A stretch of 58,873 nucleotides of DNA from Gammaproteobacteria bacterium (GTDB lineage: Bacteria > Pseudomonadota > Gammaproteobacteria > Berkiellales > Berkiellaceae): positions 67,159 through 126,031 of the forward strand of contig JACPOY010000004.1 of the NCBI GenBank assembly GCA_016191245.1, in the 5' to 3' direction. A model generated the notes under the pieces. That model was given only the letters and a program-made list of their open reading frames with translations. It was not told the DNA's origin and did no database searches. Of this stretch, positions 28,766 to 37,102 are shown one piece after another (the stretch's first letter is position 1; the number at the start of each line of letters is the position of its first letter). Both the position numbers and the translations under genes were made by a program.

Positions 28766-29433
28766 TGACATTGGGCCAAAGCATGAGAACAAATTTGTTA
28801 TTAGTTAGAAAAGTGGTAAATTTTATATTTGGAGCAATTATTGTTCTGGCATCGCCTATTGTTATTTGTTCACCGAATCCATCAGCCCAGGAAACAAGCT
28901 CTCCTGCTGATGCAGGAGCAAACGCAGAAGCAGCGGGAGGCGAATATTCTCCTTTGTCTCGCGAATATCATCTCAAAGCTGCGTTTTTAAGATACGTTGC
29001 CAAATTCGTTGAATGGCCACCATCAGCATTACCAGCTGGTGCAATTAATATTTGCGTTCTTGGTTTGGTGCCTTCATTTGAGGCGTTTAATTCCATCAAT
29101 GGTAAAGATGCAAACAACCGTACTATTAATGTGACAAAAATTACTGAAGTAAATGAAGCTCGAGGACATTGTCAGATTTTATTTGTTACTAAAACAGAAG
29201 AAGAAAATAGCAAAAAAATCATCGACGCTCTTCAAAATCAACCCATTCTTAGCTTTGGAGATATGGATCATTTTGCTGAAAAAGGCGGCAATATGAATTT
29301 TTATATTTTGAATAATCGTTTAGCGATTATGATTAATCCACCCGCTGTTGAAAAAGCTAAATTGAAAATTAGTGACCGGATGTTAAAAGTTGTTACGGTT
29401 GTACCACCGGTTGATCAGACAACTAAAAACTAA
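28765..29433 (+). CDS. YfiR-family (DUF4154) periplasmic protein
   Basis: 222 residues. An N-terminal hydrophobic segment (about 17-36) acts as signal peptide, and a low-complexity Ser/Ala/Gly linker follows. The DUF4154 domain begins near residue 65: EYHLKAAFLRYVAKFVEWP, INICVLGL, GHCQILFVTK, ILSFGDMDHFAEKGG and a C-terminal KISDRMLKVV. YfiR of Pseudomonas is a redox-responsive periplasmic repressor of the cyclase YfiN. Here no GGDEF protein or YfiB is adjacent; the partner gene is the histidine kinase immediately upstream. Family cysteines in ICVLG and HCQIL are kept. It probably modulates the kinase in response to the periplasm, an inference from gene coupling. It overlaps the mtiP stop by four bases. 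Confidence 0.87.
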   Translation: MTLGQSMRTNLLLVRKVVNFIFGAIIVLASPIVICSPNPSAQETSSPADAGANAEAAGGEYSPLSREYHLKAAFLRYVAKFVEWPPSALPAGAINICVLGLVPSFEAFNSINGKDANNRTINVTKITEVNEARGHCQILFVTKTEEENSKKIIDALQNQPILSFGDMDHFAEKGGNMNFYILNNRLAIMINPPAVEKAKLKISDRMLKVVTVVPPVDQTTKN

Positions 29434-30149
29434 GCTTCGAGAATAATAGCTTCTATCAATTTTTCAACCCGTTGACCGCGTTCTTCAATGGTTGAAATAT
29501 CAATCGATTGATGCTCAAAAGAATTTCGTACGACTAATGCTATACAGGCATAATCCAAACCCAATTCTCTTGCAAGAGCAGCCTCTGGCATCCCTGTCAT
29601 TCCAACTAAATGACAACCATCATTTGCCGACATTTGCGCTTCCGCTCTTGTTTCCAAACGAGGACCTTGTGTAATGCCGTAGGTTGCTTTGGTTTGAAAT
29701 TGATAGCCTAATTCTTTTGCTTTTTGAATGATCAAGAGTCTTAACTTATGACTATAAGGTTCAGTAAAATCGATATGGGTCACATTAGCATCTTCACCCC
29801 AAAAAGTATTTTCACGACCAAAAGTGTAGTCAATTAGTTGATCTGGCACTACTAAATCGCCAGGTTGAAACGCCGGGGTAATTCCAGCGACAGCGGCAGT
29901 GGCAATAATCGTTTGCACGCCTGCATCGCGTAATGCCCAAATGTTTGCACGGTAATTTATTTTATGAGCAGCCATCGGTTCAGCACTACCCCTTCGATGC
30001 AGATAAACAACTTCTTTGTCCCCTAAAATACCATATGACAAAGGAGCAGAAGGTTCACCAAATGGAGTTTGAACACTGGCGCTGTGCGTTAAACTTAAAT
30101 TTTTGAGGGAGGCGAAATGTGATCCACCTATAACAGCAATTTTATTCAT
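29430..30149 (-). CDS. S-methyl-5'-thioinosine phosphorylase (MTAP/PNP family)
   Basis: 239 residues of the methylthioadenosine/purine nucleoside phosphorylase family. Motifs include IGGSHFASL near the start, LHRRG and HKINYRAN (phosphate site region), TAAVAGI, TQGPRLETRAE and VGMTGMPEAALARELGLDYACI. It cleaves 5'-methylthio-nucleosides with phosphate to methylthioribose-1-phosphate and a base. In Pseudomonas the enzyme at this locus (next to nagZ) prefers methylthioinosine, giving hypoxanthine. The hypoxanthine phosphoribosyltransferase gene eight bases upstream fits that, since it would capture the product. Distinguishing methylthioinosine from methylthioadenosine use needs assay. Confidence 0.88.
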   Translation of the reverse strand: MNKIAVIGGSHFASLKNLSLTHSASVQTPFGEPSAPLSYGILGDKEVVYLHRRGSAEPMAAHKINYRANIWALRDAGVQTIIATAAVAGITPAFQPGDLVVPDQLIDYTFGRENTFWGEDANVTHIDFTEPYSHKLRLLIIQKAKELGYQFQTKATYGITQGPRLETRAEAQMSANDGCHLVGMTGMPEAALARELGLDYACIALVVRNSFEHQSIDISTIEERGQRVEKLIEAIILEA

Positions 30150-30157
30150 TTTGAATA

Positions 30158-30769
30158 TTATTGATCTTCTAAAGCAACTGAAAATATCCCTGGGGCATTT
30201 CTTAAATACCCTTTGTAATCCATACCATAGCCAAACACATAGTGATTTTCTACAGTAACCCCTGTGTAGTCGGCTTTTTGTACTGCATCGTTGGTTCGAG
30301 AAATATTTTTCTCAACAAGCACTGCTATTCTAATATCTTTCGCTCCCTGGGAACGACAATATTCAACAATTGCAGCAAGGGTAACCCCTCTATCTAAAAT
30401 ATCATCGACAATCAGCACTGTTCTACCTTTTAAAGATACTCTAGGTTTCACAACCCATTGCAATTCAGAACCAGTGGTCTTATTCCCATATCGTGTTGCA
30501 TGAATGTAGTCTACTTGGAGTGGAAAATCTAATAATGTGAGCAATTTCCCAGTTAAAACAACACCACCAATCATCACACAAAGTACGAGAGGATCTTCAT
30601 CTTCTAAATCTTGATGAATACTAGTGGCCATTTCTTGGAGAGCTTGTTCTATTTGCGTTGAACTATGCAAACATGCTGCTCGTGATAATACGCGCTTAAT
30701 TTTTTCAGGGGAGAGTTCATCAGGCATTTTTTGCAATGCTTCCTCGGGACGATCAATTGTTATTTCCAT
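30158..30769 (-). CDS. hpt: Hypoxanthine-guanine phosphoribosyltransferase
   Basis: 203 residues of the type I phosphoribosyltransferase fold. The PRPP loop VLIVDDILDRGVTL is intact (about residues 117-130). LCVMIGGVVLTGKL near 63-76 and YIHATRYGNKTTGSE near 89-103 match the hypoxanthine/guanine enzymes of gammaproteobacteria that sit beside mtiP. It salvages hypoxanthine and guanine to IMP and GMP in the cytosol. The gene is upstream of mtiP in the same direction with an eight-base gap, so the two form a salvage operon. Confidence 0.9.
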   Translation of the reverse strand: MEITIDRPEEALQKMPDELSPEKIKRVLSRAACLHSSTQIEQALQEMATSIHQDLEDEDPLVLCVMIGGVVLTGKLLTLLDFPLQVDYIHATRYGNKTTGSELQWVVKPRVSLKGRTVLIVDDILDRGVTLAAIVEYCRSQGAKDIRIAVLVEKNISRTNDAVQKADYTGVTVENHYVFGYGMDYKGYLRNAPGIFSVALEDQ

Positions 30770-30883
30770 TATGTGCTACCAATTTGCAAGTCAGCGGACT
30801 TATATTTCATAGATCTTCATAGAGTATGATTTTTTTAGGAGAACTGCAAGTTTAGCCCCCCAAAATGCTAAGAAATCTCCCAA

Positions 30884-31954
30884 TTAGACCGATGCTTCCC
30901 CCAGGTTAGGCACGGGAAGATTTGAGATCTCTTCCATGACGCTATAAGCTTCTTGCCACACAGGTGTTTGTTGTAATTCCTGCCATGAAGGAGATTCTCC
31001 TTGTGCTAACAAGCTAAGGCGTCGACGTTGAGTTACTTCACTATGATTTGCGTTTATTCCTTCGAGTGCTTTTATCGCACCAGGTCGATTATTACAAATT
31101 AAAACAAAATCGCAGCCAGCTTCAATTGCCGTTCGTGCCCGCGTCGCATAATCCCCAATGCCACTTGCGCCTTCCATTGAAAGATCATCACTGACAATCG
31201 TACCTTTAAAACTTAATTTCTGTCTTAAAATAGATTGAATCCAATACGCAGAGAAACCAACAGGGTAAGGATCAATCGCTGGGTAAACAATATGGGCCGG
31301 CATAATAGCAGCAATGCCAAATTCGATAAGATTTTTAAAAGGAGAAAGATCAGATTGAATCTTAGCAAAATTTCGAGGATCTTCTGGTAAAGCATGATGA
31401 GAATCTAATTTTACAGAACCATGGCCTGGGAAATGTTTCCCTGTTGCTTTCATACCAGCTTTTGTCATGCCTTTAATATAAGAAATTGCTAATAATGAAA
31501 CGAGTTTTGGATCATGATGAAAACATCTATCTTTCATCACGTCACTGACTCCAGCATCAACATCCAACACGGGGGCAAAACTCAAATCCACGCCTAATGA
31601 TCTCACTTCTAGAGCCATGAGATGGCCTAATTTTTCAGTTATTTCTTGAATTTTTGGTAATGGGAATGTTTTGGAATCAAAAAGAGCACCGAGCACACTT
31701 AATTTTGGCAAGCGTGTCATCTCTTGGATAAAACGTTGTACACGGCCACCTTCTTGATCTACACATAAGACAAGATTAGGTCGAATAGACTTTATATGAC
31801 GCGACAAGTCAGCCAGTTGCTTTCTACTCTCATAATTACGACTAAAGAAAATAACGCCACCTACATGAGGATGTTTTAAAATCTCTTCATCTTCTTTCGT
31901 TAAAATTAATCCTTCAACGTCAAGAATAACTGGCCCTAATGCACCTTCGTTCAT
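30884..31954 (-). CDS. nagZ: NagZ, beta-N-acetylhexosaminidase of peptidoglycan recycling
   Basis: 356 residues, a cytosolic GH3 enzyme that removes GlcNAc from anhydromuropeptides. Motifs: GGVIFFSRN, CVDQEGGRVQRF (64-75), the mobile-loop histidine region KHFPGHGSVKLDSHHALP (173-190), and the nucleophile segment VSDDLSMEG (254-262). All look intact. The YkuD gene ends four bases upstream of it on the same strand, so the two are probably one transcript. The pairing of a muropeptide glycosidase with a cytosolic YkuD protein points to cell-wall recycling. In species with AmpR, NagZ products signal beta-lactam stress; no ampR is seen here. Confidence 0.95.
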   Translation of the reverse strand: MNEGALGPVILDVEGLILTKEDEEILKHPHVGGVIFFSRNYESRKQLADLSRHIKSIRPNLVLCVDQEGGRVQRFIQEMTRLPKLSVLGALFDSKTFPLPKIQEITEKLGHLMALEVRSLGVDLSFAPVLDVDAGVSDVMKDRCFHHDPKLVSLLAISYIKGMTKAGMKATGKHFPGHGSVKLDSHHALPEDPRNFAKIQSDLSPFKNLIEFGIAAIMPAHIVYPAIDPYPVGFSAYWIQSILRQKLSFKGTIVSDDLSMEGASGIGDYATRARTAIEAGCDFVLICNNRPGAIKALEGINANHSEVTQRRRLSLLAQGESPSWQELQQTPVWQEAYSVMEEISNLPVPNLGEASV

Positions 31955-31958
31955 CTAA

Positions 31959-32450
31959 TCAACCTCGTATTAACACTTTTGTTCCAACTGGAATATTATT
32001 AAACAATTCTACAATATCAAGATTTCTCATTCTGATGCAGCCTGCGGAAAGTGGGATCCCCATTGGTTTACTGTCAGGACAGCCATGAATGTAAATGTAA
32101 CGCCGCATCGTATCACAATCCCCTAGACGATTTTTACCAAGCTCAAGACCACTTAACCAGAGGATACGAGTTAAAATCCAATCTCTTTGCGGATATTTTT
32201 CTTCTAATCCTTCGGAATAAATTTCTTCTATGGGTCGACGCCCGACAAATATTGTATTGACTGGTTGATCTTGGCCAATTTTAGCACGAATAATATGCCA
32301 CCCTCTTGGTGTTTGACCACTACCATTTTTTTCTCCAACCCCATTTTTGCCTGTTGAGACGGGATAAACTTTTAAAAGTTTATCCCGTCTCAAGTAATGC
32401 AACTGCTGACTTGGAATATCAATTATTATTTGCAATAAATCGTTTTTCAT
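31959..32450 (-). CDS. YkuD-fold protein without signal peptide, probable cytosolic L,D-carboxypeptidase (ElsL-like)
   Basis: 163 residues consisting of a YkuD catalytic domain only. The catalytic motif is complete: HG at 122-123, then SAGCIRM (135-141) with nucleophile C138. The N-terminus MKNDLLQIIIDIPSQQLHYL enters the domain directly, so there is no signal peptide or membrane anchor. Most L,D-transpeptidases act in the periplasm; a cytosolic form would not reach the wall. Acinetobacter ElsL is a known cytosolic YkuD protein that trims tetrapeptides as an L,D-carboxypeptidase. The adjacency to nagZ favours that role here. A periplasmic transpeptidase with an unrecognised export route is the alternative. 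The start is divergent from the secreted protein at 32520. Confidence 0.8.
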   Translation of the reverse strand: MKNDLLQIIIDIPSQQLHYLRRDKLLKVYPVSTGKNGVGEKNGSGQTPRGWHIIRAKIGQDQPVNTIFVGRRPIEEIYSEGLEEKYPQRDWILTRILWLSGLELGKNRLGDCDTMRRYIYIHGCPDSKPMGIPLSAGCIRMRNLDIVELFNNIPVGTKVLIRG

Positions 32451-32519
32451 GAAAAAGCCGGTTGTTCAACTGGTTTCATCCTTCTATAGTTTACAGCTTG
32501 CTATATAAGGAGTATTTAA

Positions 32520-32942
32520 ATGGCTATTCGTTGTAAAAAATTCTTTTCAAAATTCGGTTTTATCTTAGCTGGTCAATTTATTGCAGCAACTGTTGCTTTT
32601 GCAGAACCACCAGCACAAATAACTTTCAGTAATCTCACTGATTTAGCGTTGTCAACAAGTATAGCAGGTCTACCCGGCCAAGGAATTGCCCCAAGTGTCG
32701 TGAAGCCCGTTAGTTATAATATTGTTAACATGGCTTGTACTTTTTATCGAGTCTTAAACAATTGCCCAATTGAATTTACAGATAAAGCTACCGGTGCCAA
32801 AGTAGCAACCGTATATATTAATGCAGCAACTGCCACCCTAACACAAGCCCCTACATTTTATGGAAACTATGCAAATTTATATGAAGTGAAAGGCTGGGAT
32901 GCCTCTCCAATTACTGAAATCAGCATCGTAAATAAAGCATAA
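32520..32942 (+). CDS. Small secreted protein of unknown function
   Basis: 140 residues with a clear signal peptide (basic start, hydrophobic core, cleavage likely after VAFA near residue 28). The mature part, about 112 residues, is rich in Ala, Thr and Ile and suggests beta structure. Its two cysteines are close together (MACTFYRVLNNCP, about 73-82) and could form a disulfide. A good AAGGAG site lies before the ATG. A strong palindromic terminator follows. I do not recognise the family. It sits divergent to the YkuD/nagZ group with a 69-base gap. Confidence 0.75.
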   Translation: MAIRCKKFFSKFGFILAGQFIAATVAFAEPPAQITFSNLTDLALSTSIAGLPGQGIAPSVVKPVSYNIVNMACTFYRVLNNCPIEFTDKATGAKVATVYINAATATLTQAPTFYGNYANLYEVKGWDASPITEISIVNKA

Positions 32943-32954
32943 TTCCTCAAAATA

Positions 32955-32981
32955 ATTAGGCCGGCTTTAAGCCGGCCTAAT
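32955..32981. terminator. Perfect 13-bp palindromic hairpin, bidirectional terminator candidate
   Basis: Arms ATTAGGCCGGCTT and AAGCCGGCCTAAT flank a single central base. It lies between the convergent secreted-protein and TetR genes. On the minus strand the hairpin is followed by a T-rich stretch (TTATTTTG), so it best fits a terminator for the TetR gene. It may serve both directions. Confidence 0.8.
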
Positions 32982-33001
32982 CAATAAAGCAGAAATGCCA
33001 A

Positions 33002-33637
33002 TTAGTCGACTAATTCTTCTTCTAGCACTGCTGCATGAGCAGTAACTGGCATCTGAACTTTGCGATTTGCTAAACTTTCAAGCCATGCACGAAGCTCTTC
33101 GGTTTGACGTTGAGCAAGCTTTGGATCTTTGAAAGTATGAGTAAGTAAGAACATACCTTGAATGCTTGAAATTAAATTCAATGCTAAACCAGGTGCTTTT
33201 TGATCAAAGCTGAGTGCTCTAAATTGTTCTTCAGACCATTGCAAAATATCATGCAATAACTTTGCAGCAAGATCTGATAACGCTCCGCCTTGTTTGCCTA
33301 ATTCTTGGCATAATCCACCAATTGGGCATCCAAAACGTGCTGTAATTTCTAAATTTTCAAGACTGTATTTTACCAAAGTCATCAAACGTGCCAATGGATC
33401 TGAAATTTCAGACCATGAAGCTAATCTTTCTGACCATTCTGCTGCTCTTTTTTCAATTACAGCAATACCAATGGCTTCTTTGGTTTTAAAGTAATAATAA
33501 ACATTTCCGAGCGGAACATCTGCTTCTTGAGCAATGTCAGCTAGAGTGGTTAAATTGAAGCCTTGTTGGTGAATTAGAACCTTAGCTGCTTCGATAAGTC
33601 TAATACGTTTATCTGTTTTCCGTGGCATAAAATTCAT
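33002..33637 (-). CDS. TetR/AcrR-family regulator, likely of the fad cluster
   Basis: 211 residues. The helix-turn-helix is typical: TTLADIAQEADVPLGNVYYYFKTKE (about 30-54, positions given for brevity). The ligand domain contains GCPIGGLCQEL with cysteines C104 and C110, a pattern shared with NemR-like TetR proteins that can sense electrophiles through cysteine. It is not a PsrA-type protein by sequence, although psrA occupies this position in Pseudomonas. It lies downstream of fadL in the same direction and next to the whole beta-oxidation cluster, so fatty acyl-CoA control is plausible. ATG 33637 was kept; ATG 33628 is possible. Confidence 0.88.
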   Translation of the reverse strand: MNFMPRKTDKRIRLIEAAKVLIHQQGFNLTTLADIAQEADVPLGNVYYYFKTKEAIGIAVIEKRAAEWSERLASWSEISDPLARLMTLVKYSLENLEITARFGCPIGGLCQELGKQGGALSDLAAKLLHDILQWSEEQFRALSFDQKAPGLALNLISSIQGMFLLTHTFKDPKLAQRQTEELRAWLESLANRKVQMPVTAHAAVLEEELVD

Positions 33638-33681
33638 AGTCCATTTTACCTATTGGGATAAACTTCTACCCTCTTTGGTTT

Positions 33682-33706
33682 GGTGCTTGTTTTAATTACA
33701 AGCACC
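33682..33706. promoter_or_regulatory. Perfect 9-bp inverted repeat, candidate TetR operator
   Basis: GGTGCTTGT and ACAAGCACC are separated by seven bases. The centre is about 57 bases upstream of the TetR start and just downstream of fadL. It has no T-run on either side, so it fits an operator better than a terminator, but a role as fadL terminator cannot be ruled out. Confidence 0.45.
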
Positions 33707-33812
33707 TACAAGCTGATTGAGGTTCATCCGCTACCTATACTACTTATGGTTAACGTGCCTAAGAACATTAACCATAACCCCTTTTCGTCAAGCGCTTTGC
33801 TAACTCAACCAA

Positions 33813-35189
33813 TTATACGAAATCGTAACGAATTTGGATACCCACAATATCAGCAGATCCATCATAATCTCCAGACAATCTTGCATTGGAGATTGGCGTA
33901 TCGGAACCTGCTCTAAAGGGTGCACGCTCATTGATGGAAGCATCTTCAAAGAATAAATGTGCGTAACCAAAATCTATTCGCAATGCTTCACTGAAAGTAT
34001 ATGCGCCACCAATAGCAGCCCATATTCTATCGCTATCTGGTAAACGTGCTGTACGGAACTCATTTCGAACAGGTGTTTGATCGTATTGGGTACCAATACG
34101 GAACAACCAATTGGTGTCATAAGTGTAAATCATACCCAAAGCGACACGACGGGAATCTTTAAAATGTTCCCATGTATCAGTGTCAATTCCTGGATTAGGA
34201 TTTCCGTTTGCAAATGTTGAGCCTCTGTTAGGTTCAAAACGCAGACGCAACGTATGGAAACGACTCCAGTTTGTCCAAGCAGCATCGGCTGTCAAAGCAA
34301 ATTGTTCATTGAAGGCATGATACAAGCTGAGTGTCCAGGTTTCTGGAAGCGTGATTTGTGATCGAACTCTGCTCAGTGCAAATTGCCCTTCTGCAGGAGT
34401 AGGGAACACTAAACCACCAGTAATTGGTGTCAAGCCTTCACTATTGCCTTCCGCAGCAAGATTAATATGCGAACGATAAGTTAAGCCAACGCGAGTAGTG
34501 TCGAAATGACTCCATAACAAACCTGCATGCCAACCATAGCCCCAGCCTTCAGCACGATTCTTTTGAAAACCGTCTAATGCTACATCGCCAGCACCCACGC
34601 GTGCATCTAAGGCTGCTCTAGCCCAAAGTGCATCGCCACCAATACCAAAGGCCAAGCAAGGCGCAAATTCATATGCGATGTTTGGACTAAAGTTTAATGT
34701 CTTAATGCTGGATTCAGTAGCAACGTAACGAGCAATGCCATCTTCTTGATATTGGGAGTGAAGACCAAAAGGTGCTGTCACATTAAAACCAAAAATCCAC
34801 CGATCATCTATTCGTTTGGAAAGATGGAAAGTTGGCACAAGAGCCAATGTTCCTGGGTTATCTTCAGTAGAGCCAGCAACAGTCAAGTTTGGTAAAAGTG
34901 AGACATTGGTACCTGTTGCATTAAAATCAAAACTACCATTGATTAAAATACCACTTAAAACAACTTCACTTTCACCTAACCGGGTTAAACCGGCGGGATT
35001 ATAGTACCCAGTACTGGCATCTTCGGCTAATGCTGCGGTACCACTATATGCTAAGCCTAGGTTAGTAACGTTTTGTTCTTGTATTGCAAATCCTGCTGCA
35101 AAAACTTGGCTGGATAGACAGCTCATGACCAAGCTTGTGCTTAAGATTGCAACTTTTGATTTGATTGAAGTGTCCCAGTTCCTGGCCAC
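33813..35189 (-). CDS. fadL: FadL/OmpP1/TodX-family outer-membrane fatty-acid transporter
   Basis: 458 residues with a signal peptide ending around VFAAGFAIQEQ. The mature N-terminus and AYSGTAALAEDASTGYYNPAGLTRL match the FadL hatch/plug region. A C-terminal series of alternating beta strands ends ADIVGIQIRYDFV, close to the usual terminal aromatic of outer-membrane barrels. It imports long-chain fatty acids or other hydrophobic compounds. The start is GTG with AAGGGAG nine bases upstream. It is followed by the TetR gene and preceded by the beta-oxidation genes on the same strand, which supports fatty-acid uptake. Confidence 0.92.
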   Translation of the reverse strand: MARNWDTSIKSKVAILSTSLVMSCLSSQVFAAGFAIQEQNVTNLGLAYSGTAALAEDASTGYYNPAGLTRLGESEVVLSGILINGSFDFNATGTNVSLLPNLTVAGSTEDNPGTLALVPTFHLSKRIDDRWIFGFNVTAPFGLHSQYQEDGIARYVATESSIKTLNFSPNIAYEFAPCLAFGIGGDALWARAALDARVGAGDVALDGFQKNRAEGWGYGWHAGLLWSHFDTTRVGLTYRSHINLAAEGNSEGLTPITGGLVFPTPAEGQFALSRVRSQITLPETWTLSLYHAFNEQFALTADAAWTNWSRFHTLRLRFEPNRGSTFANGNPNPGIDTDTWEHFKDSRRVALGMIYTYDTNWLFRIGTQYDQTPVRNEFRTARLPDSDRIWAAIGGAYTFSEALRIDFGYAHLFFEDASINERAPFRAGSDTPISNARLSGDYDGSADIVGIQIRYDFV

Positions 35190-35328
35190 GTTTATTTACT
35201 CCCTTAACTAAAAGAAAAGTACGATGCTCATAGTGGCATAAGGTATTGCATAATTGTTTTGACAATCAACTCATGCACATTGACTCTGGAATCATACTTT
35301 ACCGATATACCTGCCATATGTGAATGCC

Positions 35329-35892
35329 CTAAGACAAATTAAATAAATCTTTTCTGAATTTTTCACTGGGGGGCATTCGTCCCATCCACACTTTGAGAAC
35401 CAAGTCGTAAAACTCATTACCCTTTATAATGCCTTTCACAGCACCTTTGATAATCACCTTGGTCCCAACATTTGGCATGTAATCTAACACCAAAGTATCA
35501 CCTTCGCGCAAGGGTGTATCAATCATTTTAAAAAACTGACTAATGCTAATCTGTTCTCTTTCAATGATTTCAGGAGAATTATTTTCGTCTATCCCTTGTT
35601 CCCAATACTCCTTGAGATTATCTACAGTGCGCAAAAAATACAACCACATTCGCTGTGGGCCTGCATCTTTAATTGCAAGTTGTGCCGAAGTAATAGGATT
35701 CAATGAATAAAAGGCACCGATGTAACTATCTTGAAAATATAATTTGTGCAGCGCAACTCCACGCAACGTTAGCACATCACCAGTTTCTTCAAGAACCACA
35801 GTTTTAGGAATATCTTGACGATAAAAGGTATAGTTACCAGCCCAGACATTACTTATCAACAAAGTAAGAAAGAAAAAAAAGATTGATTTCAT
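35329..35892 (-). CDS. Chalcone-isomerase-fold periplasmic protein
   Basis: 187 residues with a signal peptide (cleavage near NVWA, residue 18). The remainder matches bacterial chalcone-isomerase-like proteins: LRGVALHKLYFQDSYIGAFY, MWLYFLRTVDNLKEYW, REGDTLVLDYMPNVGTKV and FYDLVLKVWMG. Fold relatives include fatty-acid-binding proteins, and the bacterial group has no established enzymatic activity. Its ATG overlaps the fadA stop (ATGA), so translation is coupled. With fadL downstream this suggests a periplasmic lipid-handling role; that is inference. Confidence 0.8.
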   Translation of the reverse strand: MKSIFFFFLTLLISNVWAGNYTFYRQDIPKTVVLEETGDVLTLRGVALHKLYFQDSYIGAFYSLNPITSAQLAIKDAGPQRMWLYFLRTVDNLKEYWEQGIDENNSPEIIEREQISISQFFKMIDTPLREGDTLVLDYMPNVGTKVIIKGAVKGIIKGNEFYDLVLKVWMGRMPPSEKFRKDLFNLS

Positions 35893-37085
35893 AGCATCTC
35901 AAAAATACCTGCAGCACCCATCCCTGTCCCTATGCACATCGTCACCATACCATATTTAATATGCGAGCGCCTTGCACCATGAATTAACTTTGTAGCTAAT
36001 ATTGCACCCGTTGCGCCTAATGGATGACCTAAGGCAATCGCTCCTCCTACGGGGTTAACTTTACTTATTGGTATTTTTAATTCTTTAACTACAGCTAAAC
36101 TTTGTGCTGCAAAGGCTTCATTTAACTCGACCCAATCGATATCTGACATTTTCAATTGCGTTTGGTTCAGCACTTTAGGAATGGCTTCAATAGGACCTAT
36201 CCCCATATACTCAGGAGCAACACCAGCCACACTAAAGCCTTTTAATTTGGCTAACGGGTGAAGATCGTAAGCTGACAACATTCGTTCACTGACAATCACT
36301 AATGCAGCAGCACCATCGCTCATTTGTGAACTATTTCCAGCGGTGACTGTTCCATTTGCTGCAAAAGCAGATCTTAGTTTATTTAAAGCTTCTAGATTGG
36401 TATCTTGCCGAGGTCCTTGATCTTGTCGAATATCTTGTGAAATTTTCATCACTCGCTGAGTTTGCTCATCAGGCACACTCGTTGAAATTTTTATGGGATA
36501 GATCTCTTCTAAAAAATCTCCATTTGCAATTGCTTTTAATGCTTTTTGATGACTAGATAGTGCAAAAAGATCTTGTTCATCTCTTGTTACATTCCATTTT
36601 TTTGCAACTTTTTCTGCTGTGATTCCCATCCCATAGGCAATTCCAACATAGTCATCTTTTTCGAAAAAACGAGGATTAGCAGAAAAATTATGGCCACCAA
36701 GTGGAACCATACTCATACTCTCTACTCCTCCGGCTATCACAACATCTGCTAAACCTTGAGCAACCCTATCCACGGCCATACTAATTGCTTGTAAACCGGA
36801 CGAACAAAAACGGTTAATCGTTACCGCAGGTACGCTATAGGGAAAGCCAGCCAAAAGAACACTGATACGAGCGACATTCATGCCTTGTTCAGCTTCTGGC
36901 ATTGCACATCCAATAATCACATCGTCAATTTTATCAACAGGCAATTGACCGCACTTTGACATTGCCCCTTGTAAAACAGAACTTAATAAATCATCTGGAC
37001 GTGTATATCGAAATACTCCTTTAGCCTTACCAATGGGGGTACGAACAGCCGCGACGATATAAGCATCTTGAATTTGACGTGTCAT
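35889..37085 (-). CDS. fadA: Acetyl-CoA acyltransferase (thiolase), FadA-type
   Basis: 398 residues of the thiolase fold. The nucleophile is C94 in [10 protein letters not shown]. Further motifs are [29 protein letters not shown] and the C-terminal [10 protein letters not shown] with the second catalytic cysteine. It releases acetyl-CoA in the last step of fatty-acid beta-oxidation. It lies 17 bases after the multifunctional dehydrogenase gene and overlaps the chalcone-isomerase-like gene. The cluster also has a FadI-type thiolase, so the two systems may differ in chain-length preference. Confidence 0.95.
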   Translation of the reverse strand: MTRQIQDAYIVAAVRTPIGKAKGVFRYTRPDDLLSSVLQGAMSKCGQLPVDKIDDVIIGCAMPEAEQGMNVARISVLLAGFPYSVPAVTINRFCSSGLQAISMAVDRVAQGLADVVIAGGVESMSMVPLGGHNFSANPRFFEKDDYVGIAYGMGITAEKVAKKWNVTRDEQDLFALSSHQKALKAIANGDFLEEIYPIKISTSVPDEQTQRVMKISQDIRQDQGPRQDTNLEALNKLRSAFAANGTVTAGNSSQMSDGAAALVIVSERMLSAYDLHPLAKLKGFSVAGVAPEYMGIGPIEAIPKVLNQTQLKMSDIDWVELNEAFAAQSLAVVKELKIPISKVNPVGGAIALGHPLGATGAILATKLIHGARRSHIKYGMVTMCIGTGMGAAGIFEML

Positions 37086-37102
37086 CTTTGCATTCCAAAT
37101 AA

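Noticed and set aside
33002..33637. PsrA, the Pseudomonas fatty-acid regulator
   Set aside because: Position matches, but the sequence has the NemR-like GCPIGGLC motif and lacks PsrA-like features, so only a TetR-family call is supported.
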